64,000 nucleotides of DNA from Zunongwangia mangrovi (lineage in GTDB: Bacteria > Bacteroidota > Bacteroidia > Flavobacteriales > Flavobacteriaceae), in NCBI RefSeq assembly GCF_900112105.1, contig NZ_FOKV01000004.1:1-64000 (forward strand). The letters are read 5' to 3'. Shown piece by piece: positions 27,201 to 35,390 of the stretch (positions within the stretch are counted from its first letter, which is position 1; each line of letters begins with the position of its first letter). The translations under genes were made by a program, and so were the position numbers. The notes under the pieces were generated by a model. That model ran no database searches. It worked only from the letters and a program-made list of their open reading frames with translations, and had not been told where the DNA came from.

Positions 27201-27686
27201 TATAAAAACTTTGCTTTAGATGTGCTTTTAGATGGTAGATTTGGTAATGATATCTTTTCTGTTCTAAACGTTTATGCTACAAGATTTGGTCTATCAAAAC
27301 GTACTTTGGAAGGTAGAGAAAACGGTCTTGTTCTAGAAGGAGTAGACGAGAATGGAGCTCCATATTCTAATACCATCCCTTCAACAGATATTAGATCATA
27401 CTATCAAAACCTTAGAAACTACTCAGATCAATTTATTTACGATGGTAGTTTTGTAAAATTAAGACAGGTCGTTTTAAGTTATAATATCCCTGTAGAAAAA
27501 ATTAGTCTTTTCAAATTACAGTCTGCTTCACTTTCCTTCATCGCAAGAAACCTACTCATCCTTTATAGTGAGACAGATAACTTCGATCCAGAATCTGCAT
27601 TTACGAACAGTAACGCACAGGGATTCGAATCATTCGCGCTTCCTAGGACTAGAAGTTACGGATTGAACCTTAAGTTTAAATTTTAA
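24237..27686 (+). CDS. SusC/RagA-type TonB-dependent outer membrane transporter with STN domain
   Basis: A 1149-residue protein. A signal segment is followed by an STN domain (about 45-120) that signals to FecR, a carboxypeptidase-like regulatory domain (VNGTIKDDQGMPLPGINVMEKG, about 136-210), a plug (about 220-365, ending in GATAAALYGSRASNGAIIITTKKG) and a 22-strand barrel to the terminal aromatic (NLKFKF). It imports oligomeric substrate with SusD using TonB energy. The N-terminal STN plus FecI/FecR upstream shows it is a transducer as well as a transporter. Confidence 0.95.
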   Translation: MKKLLKHERYFQLLTSNLKMKLSLLFLFTSLFTMQAGISYSQGDKISIKVENQQLEKVLSFIEKTSDYNFVYKVNEIDLLRPVSLNVTKEKIENVLQIIFKDDSIYYQIFDNQIILKKKSSVKKIPRRNTKTEKLQQMVNGTIKDDQGMPLPGINVMEKGTSNGSSTDFDGNYEIEVGEDAILTFSGIGFKKQEIPVNGQSTINVTLQNDTEQLDNVVVTALGIKKEERALTYAVTEVDGDGFTQAKEVNLADALSGKIAGVSVSNLTTGAGGSSRVTIRGNTSLSGDNQPLYVINGMPMDNTTLGGSASTSAGGFNIDHGDGTGGINPDDIETISVLKGATAAALYGSRASNGAIIITTKKGAFNSGIGIEFNSSFTIDAPMDFTDWQYEYGQGNAGQRPLNQSDAVTWGRRNWGERIDGETFVAFDGIERPYVAQQNNIDNFYKNGTTFINTVALSGGSEKTSYRFSISDTDNKGVVPNNSFNRRIFSLNLNSTVGEKLDIEGLVQFNRSKSYNRSSAGDATGNPNWVNMLANTVNVDWLDPGYDENGYEVEWNETPYASNPYFVANRFQNQGLRDRYLGQVSLNYRLLDNLSIRGSVSKDYTSFDFTAILPTGTLYTNNAAGEYHGFDLTVSETNSMLNINYNEDITEDINLGLMAGGNIRKYQNQQTNYDGRQFIIPFFYSFTNLQTSTTIPSNQRLTTNSIFGSLDLSYKNFLYLNATAREDWFSTLTAANGADSDNSIFYPSVGAGFVFSEVINKPEWFSYGKIRSSWAQVGGGLPDPYTLNESYTMIPSSGEPLQQVTQVGGQRLLANANLRPYTSTTFEIGLEARLFNNRLGFDVAVYEKTTTDDIVNAQIPVTTGYEYTYFNVGEVQNQGIELAINGTPIENDNFSWDVNYNMAYNKNEVKQLAEGLNTISVANSVGNWAEIHHEVGEPFGVIKGYSMLRDDDGNIVYDSNSGFPMRSELKKIGNSVAPLSMGLSNRFKYKNFALDVLLDGRFGNDIFSVLNVYATRFGLSKRTLEGRENGLVLEGVDENGAPYSNTIPSTDIRSYYQNLRNYSDQFIYDGSFVKLRQVVLSYNIPVEKISLFKLQSASLSFIARNLLILYSETDNFDPESAFTNSNAQGFESFALPRTRSYGLNLKFKF

Positions 27687-27697
27687 TCGAAAACATT

Positions 27698-29233
27698 ATG
27701 AAGACTATATATACAAAATTTACATACCTGTTCATTGTTGTTTTTGCATTATTCACAAGTTGTGATGACGGCTTTGAAGAAGAAAATACAAATCCAGATG
27801 CCTCTACAGAAGTAGATCCTGAGTATATGTTCACAAAGGCTATCTATGATGCCTTAAATAACAGTACCGGAACTGTTTACGAATTTGGCGCAGGAGGATT
27901 TGTACAGCATTTCGCTACTTATCTTGAAGTACCAGGATTGGGAGATAAATATGTTTACATATCAGGAAGTTATCCTTATGCTTTCTTTAATGGTGCTTAT
28001 TTAGATGCTATTAATGAAATAGATAAAATAATTTATGCAACTGAAGGTGTAGAAGAACTTTCCAATCAAAACGCGATCGCCAATATTTGGAAAGTATACA
28101 CTTACCATCGTCTTACCGATCTGTATGGTATGATTCCTTACACCGAAGCTACTACGGCCTTTAGTGATGCAAATTACAGCCCGGTTTACGATACTCAGGA
28201 AGCAATATACATGAACATGTTAAATACATTGCAAACTGCCTCTAACTCTTTGGATCCAAATCAGCCTAGTTTTGGTAGCGGTGATCTTATTTACAATGGA
28301 AATTTAGATCAATGGGGCAGATTCGCAAATTCTTTAATGCTAAGATTAGCTATGAGATTAACCAAAGTTAATCCTTCTCTTGCTGAAGAATGGGCTCAAA
28401 CAGCTATTGCGGCAGGAATCATCGAAGAATCATCCAATAATGCAGTTGTTGATTATCCTGGCGGGCAAGTTATTAATTCAAATCCTATAGCATTTCAATT
28501 AAGAAACAACAACTATAGTGAATCTAACCAGGGAACAAGCAATACTGAAGGTGGTAAATTTTCTGATACATTTATAAGCTATCTTTCAGAAAATAATGAT
28601 CCAAGACTTACTTCTTTCGCAGCAGTATGGGTAAATGGAACACAATCTACAGATCCGGCTATACAACAGGGAATGCCAAATGGTTTAGTGAATAGACCAT
28701 CAAATTTTCCAAATCTTTCAGAACCTAATCTTAATACGCTTTTATCGCTTAATTCCTCTTTATTAGTATTAGGAAGCGCAGAAATGAACCTCCTTCTTGC
28801 TGAAGCTTCAGCTAGAGGCTGGACTTCAGGTGATGCAGAAAATTATTATCACCAGGGGATTAGAGATGCAATGAATAGCCTTGAAGATCTTTATGGGACT
28901 GAAGCTGCCGTTTCAGAAGAAGAAATAAACAACTATATCGCTTCACAGACTTTGACTGGAAGCTTAGAGGAACAAATGGAAACTATACATACACAATTCT
29001 GGGTTTCTGTTTTTCCAGATGAAATTGAAGTATACTCCAACTGGAGAAGAACTGGTTACCCAGAACTTACACCGGTAAATGTAACCGGTAACCTTACCGG
29101 AGGAACTATTCCGAGAAGACTCACCTACCCGCCAAGTGAAATTAGTGTAAATACTGAAAACTATGAGGCGGCTCTTAGTCAGCAAGGTTTAGATACGTTT
29201 ACTACCAGAGTATGGTGGGATGTGGAAGAATAA
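27698..29233 (+). CDS. SusD/RagB-like outer membrane lipoprotein
   Basis: A 511-residue surface lipoprotein partnering the SusC transporter. The lipobox LFTSC places the lipidated Cys near residue 22. The sequence has features of the SusD-like-2 subfamily (NPDASTEVDPEYMFTKAI, AEMNLLLAEASARGW, NWRRTGYPELTPVN). It caps the SusC barrel and captures ligand. Twelve bases separate it from susC; the downstream catabolic genes follow at short distances, making one operon. Confidence 0.93.
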   Translation: MKTIYTKFTYLFIVVFALFTSCDDGFEEENTNPDASTEVDPEYMFTKAIYDALNNSTGTVYEFGAGGFVQHFATYLEVPGLGDKYVYISGSYPYAFFNGAYLDAINEIDKIIYATEGVEELSNQNAIANIWKVYTYHRLTDLYGMIPYTEATTAFSDANYSPVYDTQEAIYMNMLNTLQTASNSLDPNQPSFGSGDLIYNGNLDQWGRFANSLMLRLAMRLTKVNPSLAEEWAQTAIAAGIIEESSNNAVVDYPGGQVINSNPIAFQLRNNNYSESNQGTSNTEGGKFSDTFISYLSENNDPRLTSFAAVWVNGTQSTDPAIQQGMPNGLVNRPSNFPNLSEPNLNTLLSLNSSLLVLGSAEMNLLLAEASARGWTSGDAENYYHQGIRDAMNSLEDLYGTEAAVSEEEINNYIASQTLTGSLEEQMETIHTQFWVSVFPDEIEVYSNWRRTGYPELTPVNVTGNLTGGTIPRRLTYPPSEISVNTENYEAALSQQGLDTFTTRVWWDVEE

Positions 29234-29253
29234 ACACTAAATAAATAATAATT

Positions 29254-29739
29254 ATGAAAAATCAACGTAGAAGCGCAATCAGAAAAATAGCTGCATCAGT
29301 TTTTGGATTAACAGGATTAGCCGCTTTTGGTAAAAATTTAAATACCAAAAATATATCTCAGGAGACATCTTCAAACGAAATTATTAGAAATACTGCAGAA
29401 GATTCTGATCAGGAGGTGCCACTATTTTCAAGTTCAGTAGTTCATAATGGTCTTGTGTATATCGCAGGTAAAGGAGCTCATTTTGAAGGAGATATTAAAG
29501 ATCATACTAAACATGTTTTAAATGAGCTTAAGAAAGAGCTAGAAAAAGCAGGTTCTTCAATGGAAAAAGTACTTAAGGTTAATGTATATCTAAACGACCT
29601 TAATGACTATAAAGCTATGAATGAGGTATATCTTGGAAAATTTGGTAAAAACCCTCCTGTGCGTACTACGGTAGCTGTATACGGTGGTGTACCAGGAAGT
29701 TCCCTGGTAGAAATCGATTGTATCGCAGCCTTAAAATAA
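29254..29739 (+). CDS. RidA-family (imine/enamine deaminase-like) protein, exported
   Basis: A 161-residue YjgF/YER057c/RidA protein. Family residues are visible: the FSSSVVHNGLVYIAGKGA strand, the key Arg in PPVRTTVAVYG near 141 and Glu in LVEIDCIAA near 152. RidA hydrolyses reactive imines left by PLP enzymes. Unlike cytosolic RidA it has an N-terminal extension QRRSAIRKIAASVFGLTGLA, a twin-arginine-like signal. It lies directly before a PLP enzyme, which suggests it clears that enzyme's product. Confidence 0.88.
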   Translation: MKNQRRSAIRKIAASVFGLTGLAAFGKNLNTKNISQETSSNEIIRNTAEDSDQEVPLFSSSVVHNGLVYIAGKGAHFEGDIKDHTKHVLNELKKELEKAGSSMEKVLKVNVYLNDLNDYKAMNEVYLGKFGKNPPVRTTVAVYGGVPGSSLVEIDCIAALK

Positions 29740-29743
29740 AAAT

Positions 29744-30970
29744 ATGACATCTAGAAGAAACTTAATAAAATCCCTTTCTCTGCTGCCACTTGCAGGAGTT
29801 TTAAAACCTGCTTTTTTTATTAAAAAGAATTCGGCCTCAGAACTTCCAAAATCAGCAGAGCGGGATTATTTTAAAGAGCTTGGAATAAGAACTTTCATTA
29901 ATGCTGCCGGAACCTACACGTTTATGACGGGTTCTCTGATGCGAGAAGAAGTTAAGAAGGCTTACATAGCTACATCCTATGATTTTGTGAACTATCATGA
30001 ATTACAGGATAAAGTAGGCGCCCGCCTTGCTGAATTATTAGATTGCGAAGCTGCAACAGTTACCTCTGGTGCAGCTGCCGCTATAACATTGGGAACGGCC
30101 GGTACTTTAACCGGCTTGGACCCAGAAAAAGCAGGAATGTTACCTCATCTCGATGGTACCGGCATGAAAACCGAAGTAATCATGCAACGCAAACATGCTA
30201 TTGAGTATGCCCAGGCAATCGAAAACTGTGGCGTTAAAGTAATTTATGTAGACACTGCAAAAGAGCTAGAAAAAGCGATCAATAAAAATACAGCCATGTA
30301 TTACTTCGTTAATTTCCTTAATTACGAAGGGGAAATTCAATGGAAGGAAGTACTGGAAATTTGCCAAAAACATAACGTGCCCACTATGATCGATTGTGCT
30401 GCAGATGTTCCTCCAGTAGAAAATCTTTTTAGATTCCAAAGAATGGGATTCGATATGGTTTGCTTCTCTGGTGGTAAAGGTCTCCGAGGACCACAAAGTG
30501 CTGGTATATTAATGGGTAAAAAGAAATATATCGATGCCGCCCTCCTTAATGCGCCCCCATTTGGTGATACTATTGGCCGCGGAATGAAGGTTAATAAAGA
30601 AGAAATTGTAGGAATGCTTGCTGCGGTTGAAGACTTTTTATCCAGAGATCACGAAGCAGATTGGAAACTGTGGGAAGGCCAGATAAATCTTGTTCAGAAT
30701 GCAGTAAAAGATTTTGAAGGCATGAATACTGAAATAAAAGTTCCAGAACTTGCCAATGTTGTACCAACACTCCATTTAAATTGGGATACTTCAAAAATTC
30801 CAATTTCAGGAGATGAACTAAAAGAAGAGATGAGAAATAGCCATCCTTCTATAGAAATTGCCGGTGGTGGAAAAAATTCTGTTAGTATAACCACCTGGAT
30901 GTTAAAACCTGGACAGGAAAGAGTCGTTGCCTCAAGACTAAATGAAATCCTAACGCAAAAAACCACATAA
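29744..30970 (+). CDS. SelA/DgaE-like PLP-dependent enzyme, Tat-type leader
   Basis: A 408-residue fold-type I PLP enzyme related to selenocysteine synthase and D-glucosaminate-6-phosphate ammonia-lyase. It is not a true SelA (no such context). The PLP lysine is K245 in FSGGKGLRGPQSAG; the PLP-pyridine Asp is D217 in MIDCAADVPP; a phosphate-binding TSGAAAA loop is near 108. The N-terminus TSRRNLIKSLSLLPLAG is a twin-arginine signal, implying export of the folded holoenzyme. It is about 40-50 percent alike by eye to the second copy at 33299. Confidence 0.88.
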   Translation: MTSRRNLIKSLSLLPLAGVLKPAFFIKKNSASELPKSAERDYFKELGIRTFINAAGTYTFMTGSLMREEVKKAYIATSYDFVNYHELQDKVGARLAELLDCEAATVTSGAAAAITLGTAGTLTGLDPEKAGMLPHLDGTGMKTEVIMQRKHAIEYAQAIENCGVKVIYVDTAKELEKAINKNTAMYYFVNFLNYEGEIQWKEVLEICQKHNVPTMIDCAADVPPVENLFRFQRMGFDMVCFSGGKGLRGPQSAGILMGKKKYIDAALLNAPPFGDTIGRGMKVNKEEIVGMLAAVEDFLSRDHEADWKLWEGQINLVQNAVKDFEGMNTEIKVPELANVVPTLHLNWDTSKIPISGDELKEEMRNSHPSIEIAGGGKNSVSITTWMLKPGQERVVASRLNEILTQKTT

Positions 30971-32235
30971 TGTTTAAAACATATTTTTTTAAGTACACCG
31001 TAGTGTTCCTAACATTACTGTGCAGCTCCTCTCATGTCTTTTCTCAGGAATACGACCTGCTTTTAAAGGGCGGAACCGTTATCGATCCTAAGAATAAAAT
31101 TGAGAGCAAAAAACTAGATATCGCTATCAAAAATGATACTATCGTTGCTGTTAAGCCTAATATCAATGCTAATTCAGCTAAAAAAACAGTAGACCTAAAA
31201 GGCTATTATGTAAGCCCGGGAATTATCGATCTTCATACTCATAATTTCTACGGAACAAAAGAAAATCATTATCTCTCTGATGGATTTCTTGCCCTTCCGC
31301 CAGATGGATTTACTTTTAGAAATGGTGTTACCACCGTTGTAGATGCAGGAAGCCCAGGTTGGAAGAATTTCGAAACCTATAAGAATAATGTAATAGATCA
31401 TTCTGAAACCCGAGTTTTATCTTTTCTGAATATTGTTGGAGAAGGTATGCGTGGTGGAGTATGGGAACAGGACTTGCAGGACATGAATGCAAAAATGACG
31501 GGCTTAACCATCCAACAACACCCAGAATTGGTTGGGATAAAAGTTGCTCACTATTCTGGTGCTGAATGGACACCAATTAAAAGAGCTGTGGAAGCAGGAG
31601 AAATTGCAGGCGTACCCGTTATGATAGATTTTGGAGGTCACCAACCTCCTCTTTCTTTAACTCGTTTGTTTATGGAAGAACTGCGTCCTGGTGATATTTT
31701 CACTCATATGTATGCTAATTTATCTAGTGTTAGAATGACGATTTTAGATCCTTCAACGGGTAAATTATACGATTATGCTACTAATGGTCGTGAAAAAGGA
31801 ATCATCTTCGATGTTGGTCATGGTGGCGGAAGTTTTGCTTTTGCTCAGGCTGTACCAGCTATAGACGAAGACTTTTTCCCAGATACCATTAGTACAGATC
31901 TACATGCTGAAAGTATGAATGGAGGGATGAAAGACATGCTTAATGTAATGTCTAAATTCTTAAATCTTAATATGTCTTTAGAACAAGTAATTAACGCATC
32001 TACATGGAAACCAGCTCAGGTAATCCATCGTGAAGAGCTTGGAAACCTATCTGAAGGTAGCGTTGCAGATATTGCAATATTATCGGTTTTAGATGGTGAT
32101 TTTGGATTCATCGATAGTAGTGGTAAAAAAATGATGGGCGATAAAAAGCTGCAATGTGAAATGACCCTTCGTGCTGGTAAAATCGTTTATGATCTAAACG
32201 GACTGGCAAGTCCAGAATGGGATAATAATCTATAA
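30970..32235 (+). CDS. Amidohydrolase/deacetylase-type metallohydrolase, exported
   Basis: A 421-residue amidohydrolase-superfamily enzyme with a Sec signal peptide (about 1-25, ending HVFSQ). Metal ligands can be followed: DLHTHNFYG (HxH) near 90, a lysine in GIKVAHYSG near 195 that is probably carbamylated, THMYAN near 245, DVGHGGG near 277 and ISTDLHAE near 309. Related proteins deacylate N-acyl amino acids or sugar acids. The ATG overlaps the preceding stop by one base, so it is translationally coupled to the PLP enzyme. Confidence 0.88.
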   Translation: MFKTYFFKYTVVFLTLLCSSSHVFSQEYDLLLKGGTVIDPKNKIESKKLDIAIKNDTIVAVKPNINANSAKKTVDLKGYYVSPGIIDLHTHNFYGTKENHYLSDGFLALPPDGFTFRNGVTTVVDAGSPGWKNFETYKNNVIDHSETRVLSFLNIVGEGMRGGVWEQDLQDMNAKMTGLTIQQHPELVGIKVAHYSGAEWTPIKRAVEAGEIAGVPVMIDFGGHQPPLSLTRLFMEELRPGDIFTHMYANLSSVRMTILDPSTGKLYDYATNGREKGIIFDVGHGGGSFAFAQAVPAIDEDFFPDTISTDLHAESMNGGMKDMLNVMSKFLNLNMSLEQVINASTWKPAQVIHREELGNLSEGSVADIAILSVLDGDFGFIDSSGKKMMGDKKLQCEMTLRAGKIVYDLNGLASPEWDNNL

Positions 32236-32245
32236 AGAACGCTTT

Positions 32246-33175
32246 ATGAGTATCAGAAAAGCTAAATATTATATTTCTTTCTTTGTTTGCTTTATAGCTT
32301 TACAATTTGCAAATGCCCAGCAAATTGCAAAAGAAGAACTTATATATCTTACCAATGCATGGGAAGGTGAACGTTTTGAAAATGGTCGTCCTAAAATCCC
32401 TTCAAATCTTATGAAAAGGGCTAAAGACATTTCTATAGATGTTGCCTGGCAAATTTTGGATAACGAGGGCTATCCTTCACAATTCGAAGGAGAATGGAAA
32501 ACTATAAATAATAACCCGGTGGTAGGAAGAGCGGTAACGGCTATGTTCTTACCAAGTCGTCCAGATGTAGAAGAACAAATTAAAACCAGGGGACATAAAG
32601 AAGGTTTTAAAGGAAATACCAACTCCTGGCCTATTGCCAAGTTAACCGAAGGTGATATTTATGTTGCCGATGCTTTTGGAAAGACCTTACAAGGAACTTT
32701 AATAGGTGATAATCTAGGTAATGCCATTTACTCTAAAACAAAAAACGGAGTTGTATTTTATGGGTCTTCAAGAGATTTAGAAGGTTTGTCGAAAATCGAA
32801 GGTTTTAATGCCTTTGTTAAAAACTGGAATCCTACTTACTTAAAAAATGTAATGCTTGCAGGACTAAATACACCAATAAAAATTGGGCAGGCTATTGTGA
32901 TGCCTGGCGATTTGGTTTTAGCTAAAGAAGAAGGTGTAATTTTTATTCCCGCACATTTAGTTGAAAAAGTGGTTTTAACAGCCGAATTTATTGATTTAAG
33001 GGATGAATTTGGTCACGAAATGTTATCCAAAGGAATTTATGAATCTGGTGAAATCGATAACGAATGGACACCAGCTATTAAAGATCGATTCCTTAAATGG
33101 ATTAAAAATAATGATGATCGAGTTCCCATGACACAGGAAGAATTGAATCAGTTTTTAAACAAACGTACCTGGTAA
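32246..33175 (+). CDS. RraA-family protein (aldolase/decarboxylase-like), exported
   Basis: A 309-residue protein with a Sec signal (IRKAKYYISFFVCFIALQFANA) and the RraA/HMG-aldolase fold: GDNLGNAIYSKTKNGVVFYGSSRDLEG holds the Arg-Asp pair that binds the keto acid and metal, and IVMPGDLVLAKEEGVIFIP resembles the family's PGDxxxxDxDGVxxxP, with Asp replaced by Lys-Glu. Family members cleave 4-hydroxy-2-oxo acids. Length (309) is larger than RraA (about 160-230), with an extra N-terminal part. Confidence 0.85.
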   Translation: MSIRKAKYYISFFVCFIALQFANAQQIAKEELIYLTNAWEGERFENGRPKIPSNLMKRAKDISIDVAWQILDNEGYPSQFEGEWKTINNNPVVGRAVTAMFLPSRPDVEEQIKTRGHKEGFKGNTNSWPIAKLTEGDIYVADAFGKTLQGTLIGDNLGNAIYSKTKNGVVFYGSSRDLEGLSKIEGFNAFVKNWNPTYLKNVMLAGLNTPIKIGQAIVMPGDLVLAKEEGVIFIPAHLVEKVVLTAEFIDLRDEFGHEMLSKGIYESGEIDNEWTPAIKDRFLKWIKNNDDRVPMTQEELNQFLNKRTW

Positions 33176-33298
33176 AATACCTCAGCACAAAATGATGAGG
33201 CATTGATGAGAATCTAATATTGATTTTGAAACATCCCGATAACGATCAGGATCAGAGTAAATAATATAGATTATTCAGTAAACTAATTATCTGCAATT

Positions 33299-34537
33299 AT
33301 GAAAAGAAGAGATATTTTAAAAAGTATTCCATTGGTTACCCTGGCAGGAAGCATTCCGGGTTCTATTTATAAATTCAGTGCAATCAATAAAAGCGGAAAG
33401 GCAAAAAAAAGCATTGATTATTTTAACGAATTAGGGGTCGATAAAGTAATAAATGCATCGGCAACAATGACCTGGCTTTCAGGATCACTTATGCTACCAG
33501 AAGTATTGGAAGCTATCAATTCTACCGCTCATGATTTTGCAGATATGTACCAGTTACAGGATAAAGCAGGAATTAAGATTGCTGAAATGCTCAACTGTGA
33601 AGCTGCAATGGTAACCTCGGGTGCTGCCTGCGCACTTGTTTTGGGTACTGCTGCAGCCATCACAGGTTTCGATGAAGAAAAGCGAAAACTTATTCCTAAT
33701 CTTCCCGGCGAACGTCCAGAAGTGATTATGCAAACTAATCATCGTTATGTATTCGATCAGGCCATTACCACAACAGGTGCTAAAATTATCGAAGTTAATA
33801 ACGAAGCAGAAATGCGTAAGGCCTTCAATAAAAATACGGTGATGGCGCTTTTTTTTAATGCTGCAGAATCCTGGTACGGAGTAAAAAATATTATTTCTCA
33901 CGAAAAATTCGTAGCCATTTGTAAAAAGCATAACGTGCCTTCATTTATTGATGCAGCTGCAGATGTTCCACCGGTTGAGAACCTTTTTAAATATCAAAAA
34001 ATGGGCTTTGATCTGGTTACTTTTTCAGGAGGAAAAATGATTAGAGGGCCACAAAGTGCTGGTTTACTGTTTGGAAAAGAATCCCTAATTGAAGCTGCAA
34101 AATTAAATTACAGTCCGAATGAAGCTCCAATTGGCCGCCCAATGAAGGTGAATAAAGAAGAGATTTTTGGGATGTATGCCGCTCTAAAAATCTATCTGGA
34201 AAAGGACCATGATAAAGAATGGCAGGATTGGATGGATCGTACTTCTGCAATTAGTGCTATTCTGAATAACCTTGAAGGAGTAAAAACTGAAGTAATAATT
34301 CCTGAAGGCCCTGCAAATGTATTCCCAACTCTAGATGTTACCTGGGATACCAATAAAATTAAAATTACCGGAAATCAATTATATGAAAAATTGAGAGCCG
34401 GCACTCCAAGTATTGTAACGAGCAAGACCACTAGAAATAACAAAGAGTTTATAAATGTTGGTGTTGTTTTACTAAAACCAGAACAGGTTTCTATAGTTGC
34501 AAATCAAATTAAAAAAGAAATACAGTCTAAAATTTAA
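33299..34537 (+). CDS. Second SelA/DgaE-like PLP enzyme, Tat-type leader
   Basis: A 412-residue paralogue of the PLP enzyme encoded 3.5 kb upstream. The PLP lysine is K246 in FSGGKMIRGPQSAG and the Asp is D218 in IDAAADVPPVENLFKYQKMGF. The N-terminal KRRDILKSIPLVTLAGS is twin-arginine-like. The two copies share the same fold but differ in the active-site loop (GLRG versus MIRG, TWLSG versus TFMTG), so their substrates or reaction steps may differ. A 123-bp gap precedes it. Confidence 0.88.
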   Translation: MKRRDILKSIPLVTLAGSIPGSIYKFSAINKSGKAKKSIDYFNELGVDKVINASATMTWLSGSLMLPEVLEAINSTAHDFADMYQLQDKAGIKIAEMLNCEAAMVTSGAACALVLGTAAAITGFDEEKRKLIPNLPGERPEVIMQTNHRYVFDQAITTTGAKIIEVNNEAEMRKAFNKNTVMALFFNAAESWYGVKNIISHEKFVAICKKHNVPSFIDAAADVPPVENLFKYQKMGFDLVTFSGGKMIRGPQSAGLLFGKESLIEAAKLNYSPNEAPIGRPMKVNKEEIFGMYAALKIYLEKDHDKEWQDWMDRTSAISAILNNLEGVKTEVIIPEGPANVFPTLDVTWDTNKIKITGNQLYEKLRAGTPSIVTSKTTRNNKEFINVGVVLLKPEQVSIVANQIKKEIQSKI

Positions 34538-34540
34538 AAA

Positions 34541-34924
34541 ATGAAATTACCCACAAATTCATACAAAATCGTCTTTATACTCCTTATGTTTTTAGCCTTT
34601 GCAGGGCAAAGCAAGGCAGCTTCAGGAGATCCAATAATTCCTGAAGTTCATATTGGAGACGAATTAATTATAAATGCACCTGAAAATTTAAACTTTCAGG
34701 GAATTCAACTTCCGAAGAGAAATTTTTTATTGAAACAAGGGCAAATTCCTAATTATAAAAATCTTTACGGTAAGAAAGTAAAAGTTATTGAAATAGTAGA
34801 AAAAGAAGGATATACTGAAATTACCTTATCTGCTGCAGATGGGAAAAACTTCTTTAAACATCACAAAACATTGAAAGCTAATTTGCAATCGTCGTTCACC
34901 GCCAATGAACTTCGGCAATTTTAA
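34541..34924 (+). CDS. Secreted small protein of unknown function
   Basis: A 127-residue protein with a Sec signal peptide (YKIVFILLMFLAFAGQSKA, about 7-26). The mature part is a small, mostly beta-looking domain (YGKKVKVIEIVEKEGYTEIT). I recognise no family. It is four bases after the second PLP gene and ends the operon before a strong terminator. Periplasmic by inference. Confidence 0.7.
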   Translation: MKLPTNSYKIVFILLMFLAFAGQSKAASGDPIIPEVHIGDELIINAPENLNFQGIQLPKRNFLLKQGQIPNYKNLYGKKVKVIEIVEKEGYTEITLSAADGKNFFKHHKTLKANLQSSFTANELRQF

Positions 34925-34942
34925 GTGAGTTTTAGTTAGTGC

Positions 34943-34979
34943 AAAAGGCTCTTTAATGTAATATTAAGGAGCCTTTTTT
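34943..34979 (+). terminator. Terminator of the SusCD catabolic operon
   Basis: AAAAGGCTCTTTAAT pairs with ATTAAGGAGCCTTTT (one G-T wobble), followed by a run of T. Confidence 0.88.
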
Positions 34980-35020
34980 GTATACCTGGTATACAAAGTA
35001 GACAGGACTGGTATAGTCTA
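34980..35020. promoter_or_regulatory. Inverted repeats upstream of the VapE-module HTH gene
   Basis: GTATACC-T-GGTATAC (34980-34994) is a perfect 7-bp inverted repeat, followed by TAGAC...GTCTA (about 34999-35020). They lie 80-115 bases upstream of the HTH protein and may be its operator. Confidence 0.4.
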
Positions 35021-35096
35021 TTTCTAAGTTTGGGATAAGAATCGAATAGCAAATGAAAAGGCTATTTGTCATTATTAACCCTTAAAACTTAATACC

Positions 35097-35387
35097 ATGA
35101 GTGCTATACAAATTCTTGAAAAATTAGAGCGTATCGAACGAATGATACGCGCCAACAAACCGGTATTGTCCTTTGAAGAGGCTGCTGAATATACCGGACT
35201 TTCCAAAAGTTATCTCTACAAATTAACTGCACGTGGAGAAATTCCGTATTCCAAACCTAGAGGAAAAATGATCTATTTCTCCCGGGAAAAACTGGATGAA
35301 TGGTTACTACAGAATTCCTTTAAATCTTTGAGTGATCTGGAACAGGAAGCGATTTCATATACCGCGAAAAACAAAAAATTCCAATAA
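35097..35387 (+). CDS. Excisionase-family HTH protein (MerR-like)
   Basis: A 96-residue winged HTH protein: LSFEEAAEYTGLSKSYLYKL (residues about 24-43), then IPYSKPRGKMIYFSREKLDEWL. This is the helix_turn_helix_17 pattern common at the start of Bacteroidota element replication modules. It is the first gene of the HTH-VapE-primase-Mob run, immediately before vapE (3-base gap). Likely regulates the module or assists excision. Confidence 0.82.
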   Translation: MSAIQILEKLERIERMIRANKPVLSFEEAAEYTGLSKSYLYKLTARGEIPYSKPRGKMIYFSREKLDEWLLQNSFKSLSDLEQEAISYTAKNKKFQ

Positions 35388-35390
35388 GTC

